From positions 1 to 20,975 of the forward strand of contig JAYMGJ010000205.1 of assembly GCA_037178675.1 (NCBI GenBank): a stretch of 20,975 nt of DNA, read 5' to 3'. Position 1 is the first letter of the stretch; the number at the start of each line of letters is the position of its first letter. Origin of the DNA: Scleroderma bovista. Taxonomy: Eukaryota > Basidiomycota > Agaricomycetes > Boletales > Sclerodermataceae. Shown in pieces: positions 1-8,990 of the stretch. The position numbers were made by a program, and so were the translations under genes. Under the pieces are notes generated by a model, which saw only the letters and a program-made list of their open reading frames with translations, ran no database searches and was not told where the DNA came from.

Positions 1-1
1 A

Positions 2-2013
2 TACTACTGGGGGCAAACTGTGTATATTCTGGACAAAGCCCATCTACTTGGCACATTTCAGAGTCGCCTTGAGTCCATTAATACAGATGGACTCAATTCA
101 CCAACTCTGGGTGCTGACTACATTGTTCAGTTTAAAGGAAGTCTCATTGGCAAGCACTTCAAAAGCCTTGCACAGGTCATGCCTTATTTAATATATGACC
201 TTGTACCACAGACAGTTCTTGATGGGTGGACTGTCATGGGAGAACTTGCAGTTTTGCTCTGGCATACAAAAATTGACAACATTGAAGAGTATTTGGTATG
301 CAATCCTTTAGTATCATTATACTAGTATTTCTGAAGTTTAGTCATAGGCAAATTTATCAAGGACAATTGATGACTTTCTGAGCATCACTGCTCAATGTGC
401 TCCCAGTATTCTATTAACAAAACCCAAGTTTCATTTTCTCCTCCATTTACCAATGTTTATTCGGTGATTTGGACCTGCAATCCTTTTCTCAACTGAACGC
501 TTTGAATCCTTCAATCATGTTTTTCGGTTGACTGCAATACATAGTAATCGTCAAGCTCCAAGTCAAGACACACACCAAGTCTTTGCTGAACAAGATGTTG
601 TCAAACACATTGTCAGTGGTGGCTTCTGGCATGATCCAAAGACTCACAAGCTGCACAAGGCAGGCAGTGACATTTCTGCATATATGGAGACCCATCCTGA
701 TCAGCGACATCTGATTGGCCTTCCAACCATTAACCATAAAGAAATTGGTAAATTCTGATAGAGCAGTACCACTCTGGAATGACTAACATGAGTTTTAAAT
801 AGGTGCATCCCATCTACCAACCCAAGGCCAGACCAAAGGATTTGAAGTGGTGCCACCTGTAGAATGGCATAAAACCATGTCTGCCACCATCATTCATCAG
901 CTAAGCACCAACAATAATACAAATAATTTGTATTATAAGGGAAGGACCTTTGTGACTGTTGATGGTGATAATGCAAAGATTGGTGGGCATGTTATTTTTC
1001 AGGATGAAAATTCAGTGAAGATATATCTCTCACTCTTCCCATTGCACCATACTGATACTACCCTTTTTGACAGCTTTCCATTGGAAAAATCAAAGAAATT
1101 CTTATTCCAGCTAACTCCCGAATTGCCTCTCACATTCTCATCACACATCTCCATTTTTTACCTGATCTACATCCAGAACTCCATGTACCATGCATGAAAT
1201 TATCAGATCCAGAAAATAATACAGTCATTGGACCCAATGTATGATTTCTTACTACTGCTCCCACTTCATTGATCTGAAGAGATTTTCCAGAATATACTTT
1301 GTAATGTCAATATCCAACATGACTGTAGCAGTGCAAAATGCAATCAACTGCAAGTTGTACATGAGCAACAGGAGCGCATGCAGAGTCACAAGACAAAGAC
1401 AGTTCTCCATCATACACCAGTCAATGCCTATGTCCTGAACACTCATATGCTGCACAACCACTACAGGATTTCCACATCAATCCCCCCTGAAATTCGTGAA
1501 CAATGCAGGACTGCATGTTCAATTGATCACCTTGCGGTTCACCTCCATGCTGCCAAAAGATTACAAGAGAAAAAAGATATAGAAGGGAGGGCAACAACAG
1601 TGGCAGTGGCAGATGTTGAAGATATAGCAGAACTCCCCCCTGCCTTTGATAAAGTTACCACTAAGGCAGGAAAGGGGAGAGGGAAAGGGAAAGCAAAAGC
1701 AAAGGATGCAGAGATAGTGCAGTCAAAGAGGGGTCAGAAGTCAAAGACAGGGGCAGGAAAGCACAGGCAAGCAGTGGGACAGCCAGAGAGTTCTTCTTTG
1801 TTTGCATCTTCATCAGGTCAAACACGAGCATCAGACATGCTGGTGCAGTCAACAGCAACTGAACTCCAATTCCAGGTTCCAGCATACTCTCATCACTCTG
1901 AACTCCCTGGAAGTTCTTCAACTCATGCCAGCACACAAGTAGGATACTCAGCTCAGAGAATTGGTGACATTCCAACACACTTTTTGAATAGCTTTCATGT
2001 AAATTATAGCTAG
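2..2013 (+). pseudogene. Transposase-type protein, C-terminal part, degenerate, 5' end outside window
   Basis: The frame is open to the left edge. I read exons 2-295, 348-747, 803-1014, 1074-1238 and about 1273-2013, with introns of 52, 55 and 59 nt (donors GTATGC, GTAAAT, GTGAAG; acceptors ATAG, ATAG, ACAG) that keep phase. Seen motifs: AHLLGTFQSRLESINTDGL in exon 1; FGPAILFSTERFESFNHVFR then SNRQAPSQD and KHIVSGGFW in exon 2; NVNIQHDC with nearby Cys in the last exon; then a Lys/Gly/Ala-rich, probably nuclear-targeting tail at about 1660-1780. From family knowledge these belong to a large agaricomycete transposase-type family; I cannot say securely whether it is CACTA-, Plavaka- or KDZ-like. 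It is broken: TGA at 465-467 replaces an expected Arg before FGPAIL, TGA at 1242-1244 probably replaces Trp, and a frame change near 1270-1275 (about two bases lost) is not repaired by any intron I can find. No N-terminal catalytic part is visible here. Confidence 0.7.
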
Positions 2014-2136
2014 AAAGTTTGAACACCTGATCTCATGATTTACCAGTGTTGTGGTTGACATGCAGTTATGTTTACAAATGAATTTCCCGCTTTGCACTCT
2101 TCCACATGCTTGCCTGTTTGCTGCACCCAGTCAACA

Positions 2137-3525
2137 ATGGCGGGCCTCCTTGCCAGGTACCACATGAGGCATGGGTCAACTACAAGCAACAATCTGAGTC
2201 AAGGGAACACACCTGTGCAGGACTCCTTTGAAGATCCCATGGAAGATGACCAGGAAATGACCACCACTCCAAGCCCTCAGACGGGGCAACGGCGGCCTCG
2301 TTCTGAATCCATTGAGGCTGAGGCCCAACAAGAACAGAAGCGCTTGAAGCATTTTGCTGTCTCTCTTTGTAGGGAAAAGGGCTTACCTGAAGACACCTTA
2401 GAAGACTTTTCTGGCGTGAGTGGACATTTTTTGTTGTCACTAATAGCTAACAATTAAATGAATGTATACCAGCTAACCATACCAGAGATGATGATCGCTA
2501 TTCGCGCAGATGTATTGGGAATGGTGGCAGCGAGGGACAAGTCGACTGCGGAGAAGTTCATTGAATCCAATGAATTTAAAGTACGTAGACGACAACAGTA
2601 CCTGTTCAGACACTCATGATCATCCCCAAGGACATCCTCAAGGACCGACTCAAGACATGCCTGCTCTCTCCGAATTTGACCGCATATGTAAATGACCTTG
2701 CAAGCCATGTCTTCGTAAGTAAATAGTGATCCTGACTATGCCATACAAACTATACTCACATACTACAGGTCTATGCAAAGAAGAACCATCTTGTCTTCAA
2801 GATTCTGGAAGCTGCGTTAGAAGACCCAGAGATGTCTGAGCACATCAGCACCCTAATCAAGGATCTCTTGACATCAGCGCGATCCAACATGAAACAGAAG
2901 GTGAGCGTACCACTAATGCCCAAGATGTCCTTCATCATTAGCATTTATAGATTGCCAACCACATCGCAAGCAAGTCCCATATTTCAGTTCTTGCAAAGTC
3001 GCTGGCGCATGGTGGCTCTCACGAAATTACGACCGCACAATGGGCATGGATTGCCTTTTTGGTAAGAATTGGATTGTTAATTTTTAATTTATCTCATGTG
3101 TCCTCTAGCATGACTCAATGACAGTGTTCGAGTCCATCGTTGATGAATGCAGCCAGTGTGTGTCCCAGAAGAAACGCAGGGGTCAGGAAACACCAAGTGA
3201 GCATGAAGAACAGCATGAAGAGGAAAGCCCATGGGTGGATGCTGATGACAGGGTCTGGACGTCGAGCGAATACTGGGAATATGTCGACCAGGTTCTGTCT
3301 GAACTCAGAAAGGAGGCTCGTGCAACTATCTTGAAGTGTATGTGGTCTTCATTCCTCTGAGTCCCCTCAGTCATTCAATAACCAGATCTTTATAGATCCT
3401 TCACGCGCACGATGCAGGCTGACCTGAAGGCATATCCTGGCACGTCCTCAAGCCCAGCACGCCCTGCTTTTGATAAGGTAACCGTTCAGTGGCAAAAGGC
3501 TATCCATAATGAACTCATGTGGTAA
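2137..3525 (+). CDS. Seven-exon gene of unknown function, possibly transposon-associated
   Basis: Proposed exons: 2137-2415, 2473-2580, 2610-2714, 2769-2900, 2951-3061, 3109-3335 and 3396-3525 (stop TAA), giving about 363 residues. Introns are 57, 29, 54, 50, 47 and 60 nt, all GT-AG and phase-consistent; five are of normal fungal size and one is only 29 nt. An in-frame ATG at 2068 would add 23 residues, but I chose 2137 because the extra piece looks like leader. The N-terminus is polar with a basic stretch (QRRPRSES); the middle is mostly helical and charged with no motif I recognise; then comes an acidic segment (HEEQHEEESPWVDADD) followed by an aromatic helix (WTSSEYWEYVDQVLSELR). No catalytic signature, signal peptide or membrane segment is visible. 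It lies 124 bp downstream of the transposase relic on the same strand, so it may be its accessory gene (inference). I know similar proteins only as repeated hypothetical proteins of mushrooms. A function cannot be assigned. Confidence 0.6.
2581..2609 (+). other. Candidate 29-nt intron
   Basis: The segment begins GTACGT and ends TTCAG, and removing it keeps phase 0 between exons 2 and 3 (EFK joined to TLMIIPKD). Reading through reaches a stop after a few codons (TGA at about 2617). It is about half the length of the neighbouring introns. It is either an ultrashort intron, a normal intron that lost its middle and may no longer splice, or a frame-breaking scar. Confidence 0.4.
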
Positions 3526-4180
3526 CTGGATGGGCGACTCCATTACTGTTACACCATTAATTTGTCCTATCTCTTTTATCAACCATCCTGGCCCATTAGT
3601 TGTGACGAATATTCACGTAGTACAGCTAATACACCTGCATTTTTTTTTTTTTTTTTTTTTTTTCATGGTCTGATTGTTCGTGCTGGATGAGGCTCCCAGT
3701 ATCTACTGTGCCCTTGTGTACTAATAGATGTCACATTGGTGCACAGCATGCATAGATTTGAGAGTGAATATACATCAACCATGACGTGCATCCAGCATGT
3801 AAAGTGACCTGGAAATTGCCTCAGAATATTGGCACCTGATTGACCCTCGACTCACCCATACGTTAAGCCCTGTCCCACAGTGACCACACCTATAGCCTGA
3901 CCTCAATCTGACCTTGCACACTTATCACGCACACTGCCGGCTTATGAGATATGTTTGGCATATTTATATAATGTTACCATCTAGGTCCCTTAGAACCAAT
4001 ATGTGAGGCAGCAAATAAGGTGCGTAATACCTAAAACAATAATGCCATAATTGACATTGTTTGGTCGGTCAGGGTGCTATTGACCGGATTTCCCCTGCTG
4101 AGCCACCACCAAACCCTTGTGGGATATTGACCCCCCTTGAGGTCAATGTGACCCCTCACAGAAATAGGTGTGTACTCTAC
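3526..4180. other. Intergenic stretch without a recognisable gene
   Basis: No ORF above background and no motif was recognised in either strand. It contains the poly-T tract at 3640-3663 and a small inverted repeat around 4127-4146 (ATTGACC ... GGTCAAT). The outer end of the inverted left LTR copy probably lies in its right part, about 4070-4180, but its exact edge cannot be fixed. Confidence 0.5.
3640..3663. repeat. Poly-T tract, 24 nt
   Basis: There are 24 consecutive T between CTGCA and CATGG. A long poly-T on this strand could be the poly(A) tail of a retroposed minus-strand sequence, as seen for the LINE at 14917-14932. However, nothing to its right resembles a LINE 3' end, so it may also be a simple homopolymer. 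Confidence 0.9.
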
Positions 4181-5158
4181 TCACCTTAGGCACCAGTTTA
4201 AGGATGTTCTCATGGTCTTTCAGATGGGGTTTCTTTGTAGGGTGAAACCCATCTAAGAGATACCCACCCTCAGCGCTACTCCCACTCAAATCCCGAAATA
4301 GACAGAGTGGTTCCCATCCCTTTCTGGTGAGCCTCCCATGAGCCTCCCAGCATTCTCTGCTTAATCCCCACTTGATTTGTTTTTATTTCTGCGCTTCCTG
4401 TAGGATTACATAATCACAAAAAGTGTTGCTACTCCCAAAACACAACCACATTTGGTCAATACCAGAACTGCAACATTCCCACCCTCCTTGGAGTCTCCTC
4501 TGCCTTCCTGTGCCCCATCCCTGGTCCCCATGTACTGTACATAGTATCAGATATGTTATATAAGTATATAGGTCCATAAATGGAGCCTCAAATGAGTGTG
4601 CCAGAGGCTCTGGATGGTTGGAGAAATAGTTAGGGGTAAAAGTAAAAAAGGCTTCACATTTTTGATACATTGGACATATACACTTCTGAATTACATTCCC
4701 TTCAAGGGGCCATATGTACCTACAACATATACCAAGTGCATTTGATGGGGTGGAGCCTCTGAAGTGCTGTGTCACATTCTCCTCCTCCTGGTATAACACC
4801 CTGGGAGGCTCTTACTGCGAGTGTTGGTACTTTTGGGATGGTTTGTAACTGTATTAGTTTACTATTACCACTTGTCTATCACATAAACTGGGATACAGAG
4901 TGCTCTAAAGGTGAGCAGGAGGGCAAACACTACTTTTATGAAAATAGGGGCTTTATCAGTCCCCAGTGCAACCATCCATATTCTGACTATCTAGGAGGCT
5001 CTGTAATACTATATAGTAGTTGCCATATCATCACCAAGTTAATAGCTTGATGTGGAAGCACAGGAGAAGTGAAATGATATGATGGATGGCGTGGGAAAAT
5101 GTCTGAAAAAATGCGGAGACTTTGAAAACATATCAAAAAAGTGACATAACACACCACA
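4181..5158 (-). mobile_element. Inverted LTR copy, probably solo, outer end uncertain
   Basis: Read on the minus strand it starts TGTGGTGTGTTATGTC at 5158 and matches the right-hand LTR base for base over 730 bp. It then shares only islands with it: an AATAAA-containing stretch, a stem-loop (4214-4263) and the 18-mer at 4181-4198 (reverse of AACTGGTGCCTAAGGTGA). No gag in minus orientation follows to its left; instead plus-strand genes lie there. It is therefore most likely a solo LTR or the remnant of a removed element. A true 3' edge ending in CA could not be fixed and may lie as far left as about 4070. Confidence 0.55.
4214..4263 (-). repeat. LTR stem-loop (left, diverged copy)
   Basis: On the minus strand this reads GGTATCTCTTAGATGGGTTT, a short loop, then AAACCCCATCTGAAAGACC. 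It is the counterpart of the stem-loop at 6137-6185 and still folds although its sequence and surroundings have changed. It is followed by the same 18-mer (4181-4198, reverse strand). Confidence 0.6.
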
Positions 5159-5939
5159 CTCATAGGTCAGATCCTCAGTACCACCACCAGTAGAGCACCA
5201 AATGCTGTGTGTGGTGTGTTATGTCACTTTTTTGATATGTTTTCAAAGTCTCCGCATTTTTTCAGACATTTTCCCACGCCATCCATCATATCATTTCACT
5301 TCTCCTGTGCTTCCACATCAAGCTATTAACTTGGTGATGATATGGCAACTACTATATAGTATTACAGAGCCTCCTAGATAGTCAGAATATGGATGGTTGC
5401 ACTGGGGACTGATAAAGCCCCTATTTTCATAAAAGTAGTGTTTGCCCTCCTGCTCACCTTTAGAGCACTCTGTATCCCAGTTTATGTGATAGACAAGTGG
5501 TAATAGTAAACTAATACAGTTACAAACCATCCCAAAAGTACCAACACTCGCAGTAAGAGCCTCCCAGGGTGTTATACCAGGAGGAGGAGAATGTGACACA
5601 GCACTTCAGAGGCTCCACCCCATCAAATGCACTTGGTATATGTTGTAGGTACATATGGCCCCTTGAAGGGAATGTAATTCAGAAGTGTATATGTCCAATG
5701 TATCAAAAATGTGAAGCCTTTTTTACTTTTACCCCTAACTATTTCTCCAACCATCCAGAGCCTCTGGCACACTCATTTGAGGCTCCATTTATGGACCTAT
5801 ATACTTATATAACATATCTGATACTATGTACAGTACATGGGGACCAGGGATGGGGCACAGGAAGGCAGAGGAGACTCCAAGGAGGGTGGGAATGTTGCAG
5901 TTCTGGTATTGACCAAATGTGGTTGTGTTTTGGGAGTAG
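4429..5939. repeat. Perfect palindrome: 731-bp arms, 49-nt spacer
   Basis: Arms are 4429-5159 and 5209-5939; every position x pairs with 10368-x with no indel. I compared the ends, the central 110 bp and the mirrored reading frames on both arms and found no mismatch. The spacer 5160-5208 is unique. Just outside the arms (GTTG on the left against TAGC on the right) identity collapses at once. Pairs of small ORFs in the arms (4383-4799/5569-5991 and 4769-5050/5318-5599) are mirror images of LTR sequence, not separate genes. Confidence 0.9.
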
Positions 5940-5995
5940 TAGCACTTTTAGCACTTATGTAATCTTACCTAGAGCAGTGAACAACTATTAATAAA
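5805..5995 (+). promoter_or_regulatory. Possible LTR promoter and polyadenylation signals
   Basis: A TATA-like sequence TTATATAAC (5805-5813) is followed 180 bp later by AATAAA (5990-5995). This spacing would fit a U3 promoter and an R-region poly(A) signal. The right arm is copied on the left, so the TATA-like box occurs inverted there too, at 4555-4563. The assignment is weak because AT-rich boxes are common. Confidence 0.25.
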
Positions 5996-6136
5996 AATCA
6001 AGAAGCCAAGGAGGTTCAGATGAGCCTCAGTGGAGGGTCTAGAGTGGTCATAGAGGCTATGCTGGCGTGAAGCCGACGAAATGAACACTATTTGGGACTA
6101 GCCGAATAGGAACGGCAAATCCTGGTGCAGATGGTT

Positions 6137-6185
6137 GGTCTCTCAGATGGGTTTCTCATGACATAAAAACCCCATCTGAGAGACC
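6137..6185 (+). repeat. LTR stem-loop (right copy)
   Basis: The left arm GGTCTCTCAGATGGGTTT can pair with the right arm AAACCCCATCTGAGAGACC, leaving one bulged base and a loop of about 12 nt. It lies about 200 bp outside the palindrome, in the diverged part of the LTR, 15 bp before the shared 18-mer at 6201-6218. Confidence 0.7.
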
Positions 6186-6331
6186 TCTATTGCCACTGAG
6201 AACTGGTGCCTAAGGTGACTCTACTACTGTACCATCACCTACCCTCAATATAACACAGGTTGTGTTCATTGAGGGTGTGACTATCAGTCATCAGAGCCAG
6301 CAACAACTTACATTTTTTGAACAACCTGGAC

Positions 6332-8649
6332 ATGAGTGTCATAGGTACTAGTGCGACAACGTGCAGGATGACCTTGAGGAGCGCCATAAGATCTAGTGAG
6401 CCCAAAAGGGCTCATGAAAATTTTTCCCATGGCAACCGAGCGCCCAACACTGCTGATGGCAGTACGAGGCAAGTTCGCCTAGGGGAAGTAAACAGAGCCC
6501 TTGCTCGTGAGGAGACCAGTGGTCTCGACGACATATATGAGACACCTGAGCCGAGGTCAATGACCTCAAGGAACACTACGAGGATGGATAGCGCTCTGAC
6601 CAGTCTGCCAGCAAGCACCCCAAAGACAGGGATTAGTCGACCGGCGAGTACACCAGTGATAGGAGAGCGGGAGACTCGACTCCACAAGCTCCGTCGTGCC
6701 TTCTTCTTTGCCTCCCCATTCTCCCAAGGACCATACCCTCCATGTTATAGTGAGGTGCAGGAGTCCATGCAAGAATTAATGGGGATGCTCGCTGAGGACT
6801 GGCAAAACACACCCCGCGAGGAAAGGGACTACAACCATGGGTTGGTCCCAGGAGGAGACCAGGTGGCTATGTTCGACAGCCTCTGGGTAGCTCTCCTAAC
6901 AGATCCTTGAAATGAGAACACATCATGCAGGGATGTATTCTTGGATAACCCGACACCGAGATTCACTGTCAAGAGCGAAATCGATGACGAAGAGGAGCAA
7001 GACCACTTCTCCATCTTCAACACTCCCACTCGTGGGACGAGTGGGTGATGAGTGACATTGAACACTCCACAGGCAGAGAATGACAGGGCATCAAGAGACA
7101 CCTGATTGCGAGACATCCCACCCCACTTGGCTTGGCATGAAAGTCACAAAGAAGCGAGGGAAGTCCCTTGATACGAGCAAGGCCCATTTGCCCAAAGGTA
7201 CCAGAACCTTCTGCCTCCACCACCCCCAGGAGGAGGAGGAGGACCTGGAGGAGGAGGAGGAACTGACTCCTCAGATGATGACAGCGACAATGACAGAAGG
7301 CATTGTCGCGAGCGCAGAGAAGTGTGCTCGGCACGAACTCCAAATTGCTCTGGGCAATATAATCAGCTGAGCTATACAGCTCAGAATCGAGGATTGACCC
7401 CTGGAATGAATGGCTACACAGACACTCTGCTCGACCAATACAGACAGCGTGTATACGAAGCTGTCAGCCGACCCGGCAATCCAGCAGGTCCAGAAGTGAA
7501 GTCGATGAAGATAACCCAGCCCAAGGCATACAAGGCCCAGGACAGCATTGACATATTTGATAAATGAGTGAACCAGGTTTTACGCTGGTTCAGGATTTAT
7601 AAAGTGACAGGCCCCACCCATGATGGAGACAGGGTCACATACATGGGTGCCTGTCTGGAAGACTTAGCAGGCCAATGATTTGACCAGGAAGTTGAAGGCC
7701 CGGATCACATGATCCGTTACTGGACTTTCGAGGACCTCATCTGCGCACTCTTCGTGCAATTCATTCATGAAGCCTTCGCACAGAATGCGGCTGAAAAGTA
7801 TGATAAGACGAGGTACTCCTCTGAGCAAGAGGCCCTCACATTCTACAATGACATGAGACATTGTGTGGCCAGGATGGTCCAGCCGCTGGATGATTCCATG
7901 AGGAGGAAGTTCATCAATGGACTCCTGTTGTTGTTGGCAGAAGGAGTCGTGAAGGCATGTGGAATATCTGCAGAACACTCAGCCATGGATCAAATCCTGG
8001 TTGAGGTTCAGAAGATGGAGAGCGTGCTGAAGATGATCAGCAATCACTATCGAACAAGTTCATTTAGAGGGGCCAGCGCAGGTGTTCCTGCGAAGGAGAA
8101 GTTGAGTTCTGAGAACTCTGGCAACGGGCACAAATATTTCCACAGGGGAAACATGCTGTATAAGAAAGCGCTGTCCAATGTGAGACAGCAGTGAACAGAT
8201 GGCCAGCAGCCTGGAACGAGGGACGCTGGTCGAGGCACCTACAATAGAGGAGGTGGAGCCTCAGGGAAAGTGAGAGGGACACTCTCGCGGAAGGACACAG
8301 GATGTTTCAACTGTGGCAAAGTGGGACACTTCACAGACCGCTGCCCCAAACCAAAGAAACAAAATAAGGCCCAATTATTTGCGGCGGACGTTGTAGGGGA
8401 AGGTGCGGGTTCGGGTGTTCGAGAGGACAAGGGAGTGAGAAGAGAGGCAGAAGAGACAGAAGGGACTTGAAACTCGGATGGTGAATGCTGTAGATACGAC
8501 GGGAACTTGTGACTTCTTAGACTGACGACTCAGACGTGAAATGCGGAACTGGGGGGAATCGGATTGCTGCAGCTCGAGGCTGCTACAGGCAGCTTAAGTA
8601 CAGTACTAATGACATCAAAGCGCGAGTGGCTCAACGTCCGAGCAGACAA
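6332..8649 (+). pseudogene. gag: Gag of plus-strand Ty3/Gypsy-like element, interrupted only by TGA
   Basis: One reading frame runs from ATG 6332 without an indel. It has a charged N-terminal region; a Pro/Gly run PPPPPGGGGGPGGGGG encoded by a (GGA)n microsatellite (about 7215-7263) and followed by an acidic Ser/Asp patch; a capsid-like domain (YWTFEDLICALFVQFIHEA, then TFYNDMRHCVARMVQPLDD, about 7568-8050); and a CCHC zinc knuckle CFNCGKVGHFTDRC (CX2CX4HX4C, about 8303-8344). Such a protein forms the retrotransposon particle and binds its RNA. In-frame TGA lies at 6908, 7046, 7049, 7103, 7169, 7565, 7676, 8192 and 8468; two more (8510, 8537) fall before the possible left edge of the next LTR. 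No TAA or TAG occurs until 8681. By family comparison the TGA in FDK*VNQ and GQ*FDQEV replace Trp. No protease or RT follows, because another element interrupts it. Confidence 0.8.
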
Positions 8650-8961
8650 TGTATCTAAGGTACAAAGAATATGTCAAAGCTAAAATACAAGGGGCGGCAA
8701 AGCACTGAGAGGGCCGTGCCTCAGGACATAGGGCACGGGATCTAACCTGGCCGCTTCGGTGCATCGTAGATGACATACGTCCGCCCTGCCCTTTGTGGGT
8801 CTTGCCGGTCGCAGGACGATCGATACCAGTTACCCGGTACCGACCATAACTCACCCCGAGGTCTGCAGTAGGCGTCCTCACCAACGCCTGGGCCCTCTCG
8901 AGTGCTTCGTAGATCGGAAATATTTCGTAGTTGTGTAGCTAAGTCGTGTTAGTTCCTTACA
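8508..8961 (-). repeat. 3' LTR of minus-strand Gypsy element, outer edge uncertain
   Basis: On the minus strand the LTR starts TGTAAGGAACTAACACG at 8961, immediately after the polypurine tract. Its other end must be inferred: plus-strand TGTGACTTC at 8508 gives 454 bp, and TGTATCTAAGG at 8650 gives 312 bp. The second would place the first TAA of the plus-strand gag frame inside the LTR. No second LTR is present for comparison. Confidence 0.5.
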
Positions 8962-8972
8962 CCTCCCCCTTA
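8962..8972 (-). promoter_or_regulatory. Polypurine tract
   Basis: The minus strand reads TAAGGGGGAGG directly before the LTR start TGTAAGG. This is the place and composition expected for the plus-strand DNA primer of an LTR retrotransposon. Confidence 0.75.
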
Positions 8973-8990
8973 CTCAAATATCAACTGTCC

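Larger units (their letters stand above)
5210..6312 (+). mobile_element. 5' LTR and leader of plus-strand Gypsy-like element
   Basis: It starts TGTGGTGTGTTATGTC, directly after the palindrome spacer, and lies upstream of the gag frame at 6332. The right edge is uncertain; a possible end is ...CAACAACTTACA at 6312, but a primer-binding site is not obvious (TCATCAGAGCCAGC at about 6290 is only a weak candidate and has no TGG). Internal signals in the expected order are a TATA-like TTATATAAC at 5805-5813, AATAAA at 5990-5995 and a strong stem-loop at 6137-6185. The first 730 bp are identical to the inverted copy on the left and the remainder is strongly diverged from it. Confidence 0.5.

Noticed and set aside
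1239..1279. Short intron in the transposase relic
   Set aside because: Excision leads into the wrong frame (RFSRIYFV...) and loses the conserved NVNIQHDC stretch.
4383..5991. Two pairs of identical ORFs (about 138-140 and 93 codons) on opposite strands
   Set aside because: They are mirror images forced by the palindrome and lie in LTR sequence; their ends change as soon as the palindrome ends, and no domain or intron pattern supports them.
7215..7263. (GGA)n run as a regulatory repeat
   Set aside because: It is in frame and encodes the Gly-Pro-Gly run usual in this type of gag; a separate role is not needed.
6332..8649. A changed genetic code with TGA = Trp
   Set aside because: TGG is used for Trp in the same frame (EDWQN, SLWVA, RYWTF), and the LINE ORF1 and ORF2 end in TGA, so a genome-wide reassignment is unlikely. 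Only a local readthrough remains possible.
8615..8884. 89-codon minus-strand ORF in the LTR
   Set aside because: It lies wholly inside the proposed LTR, has no motif, and its composition matches non-coding sequence.
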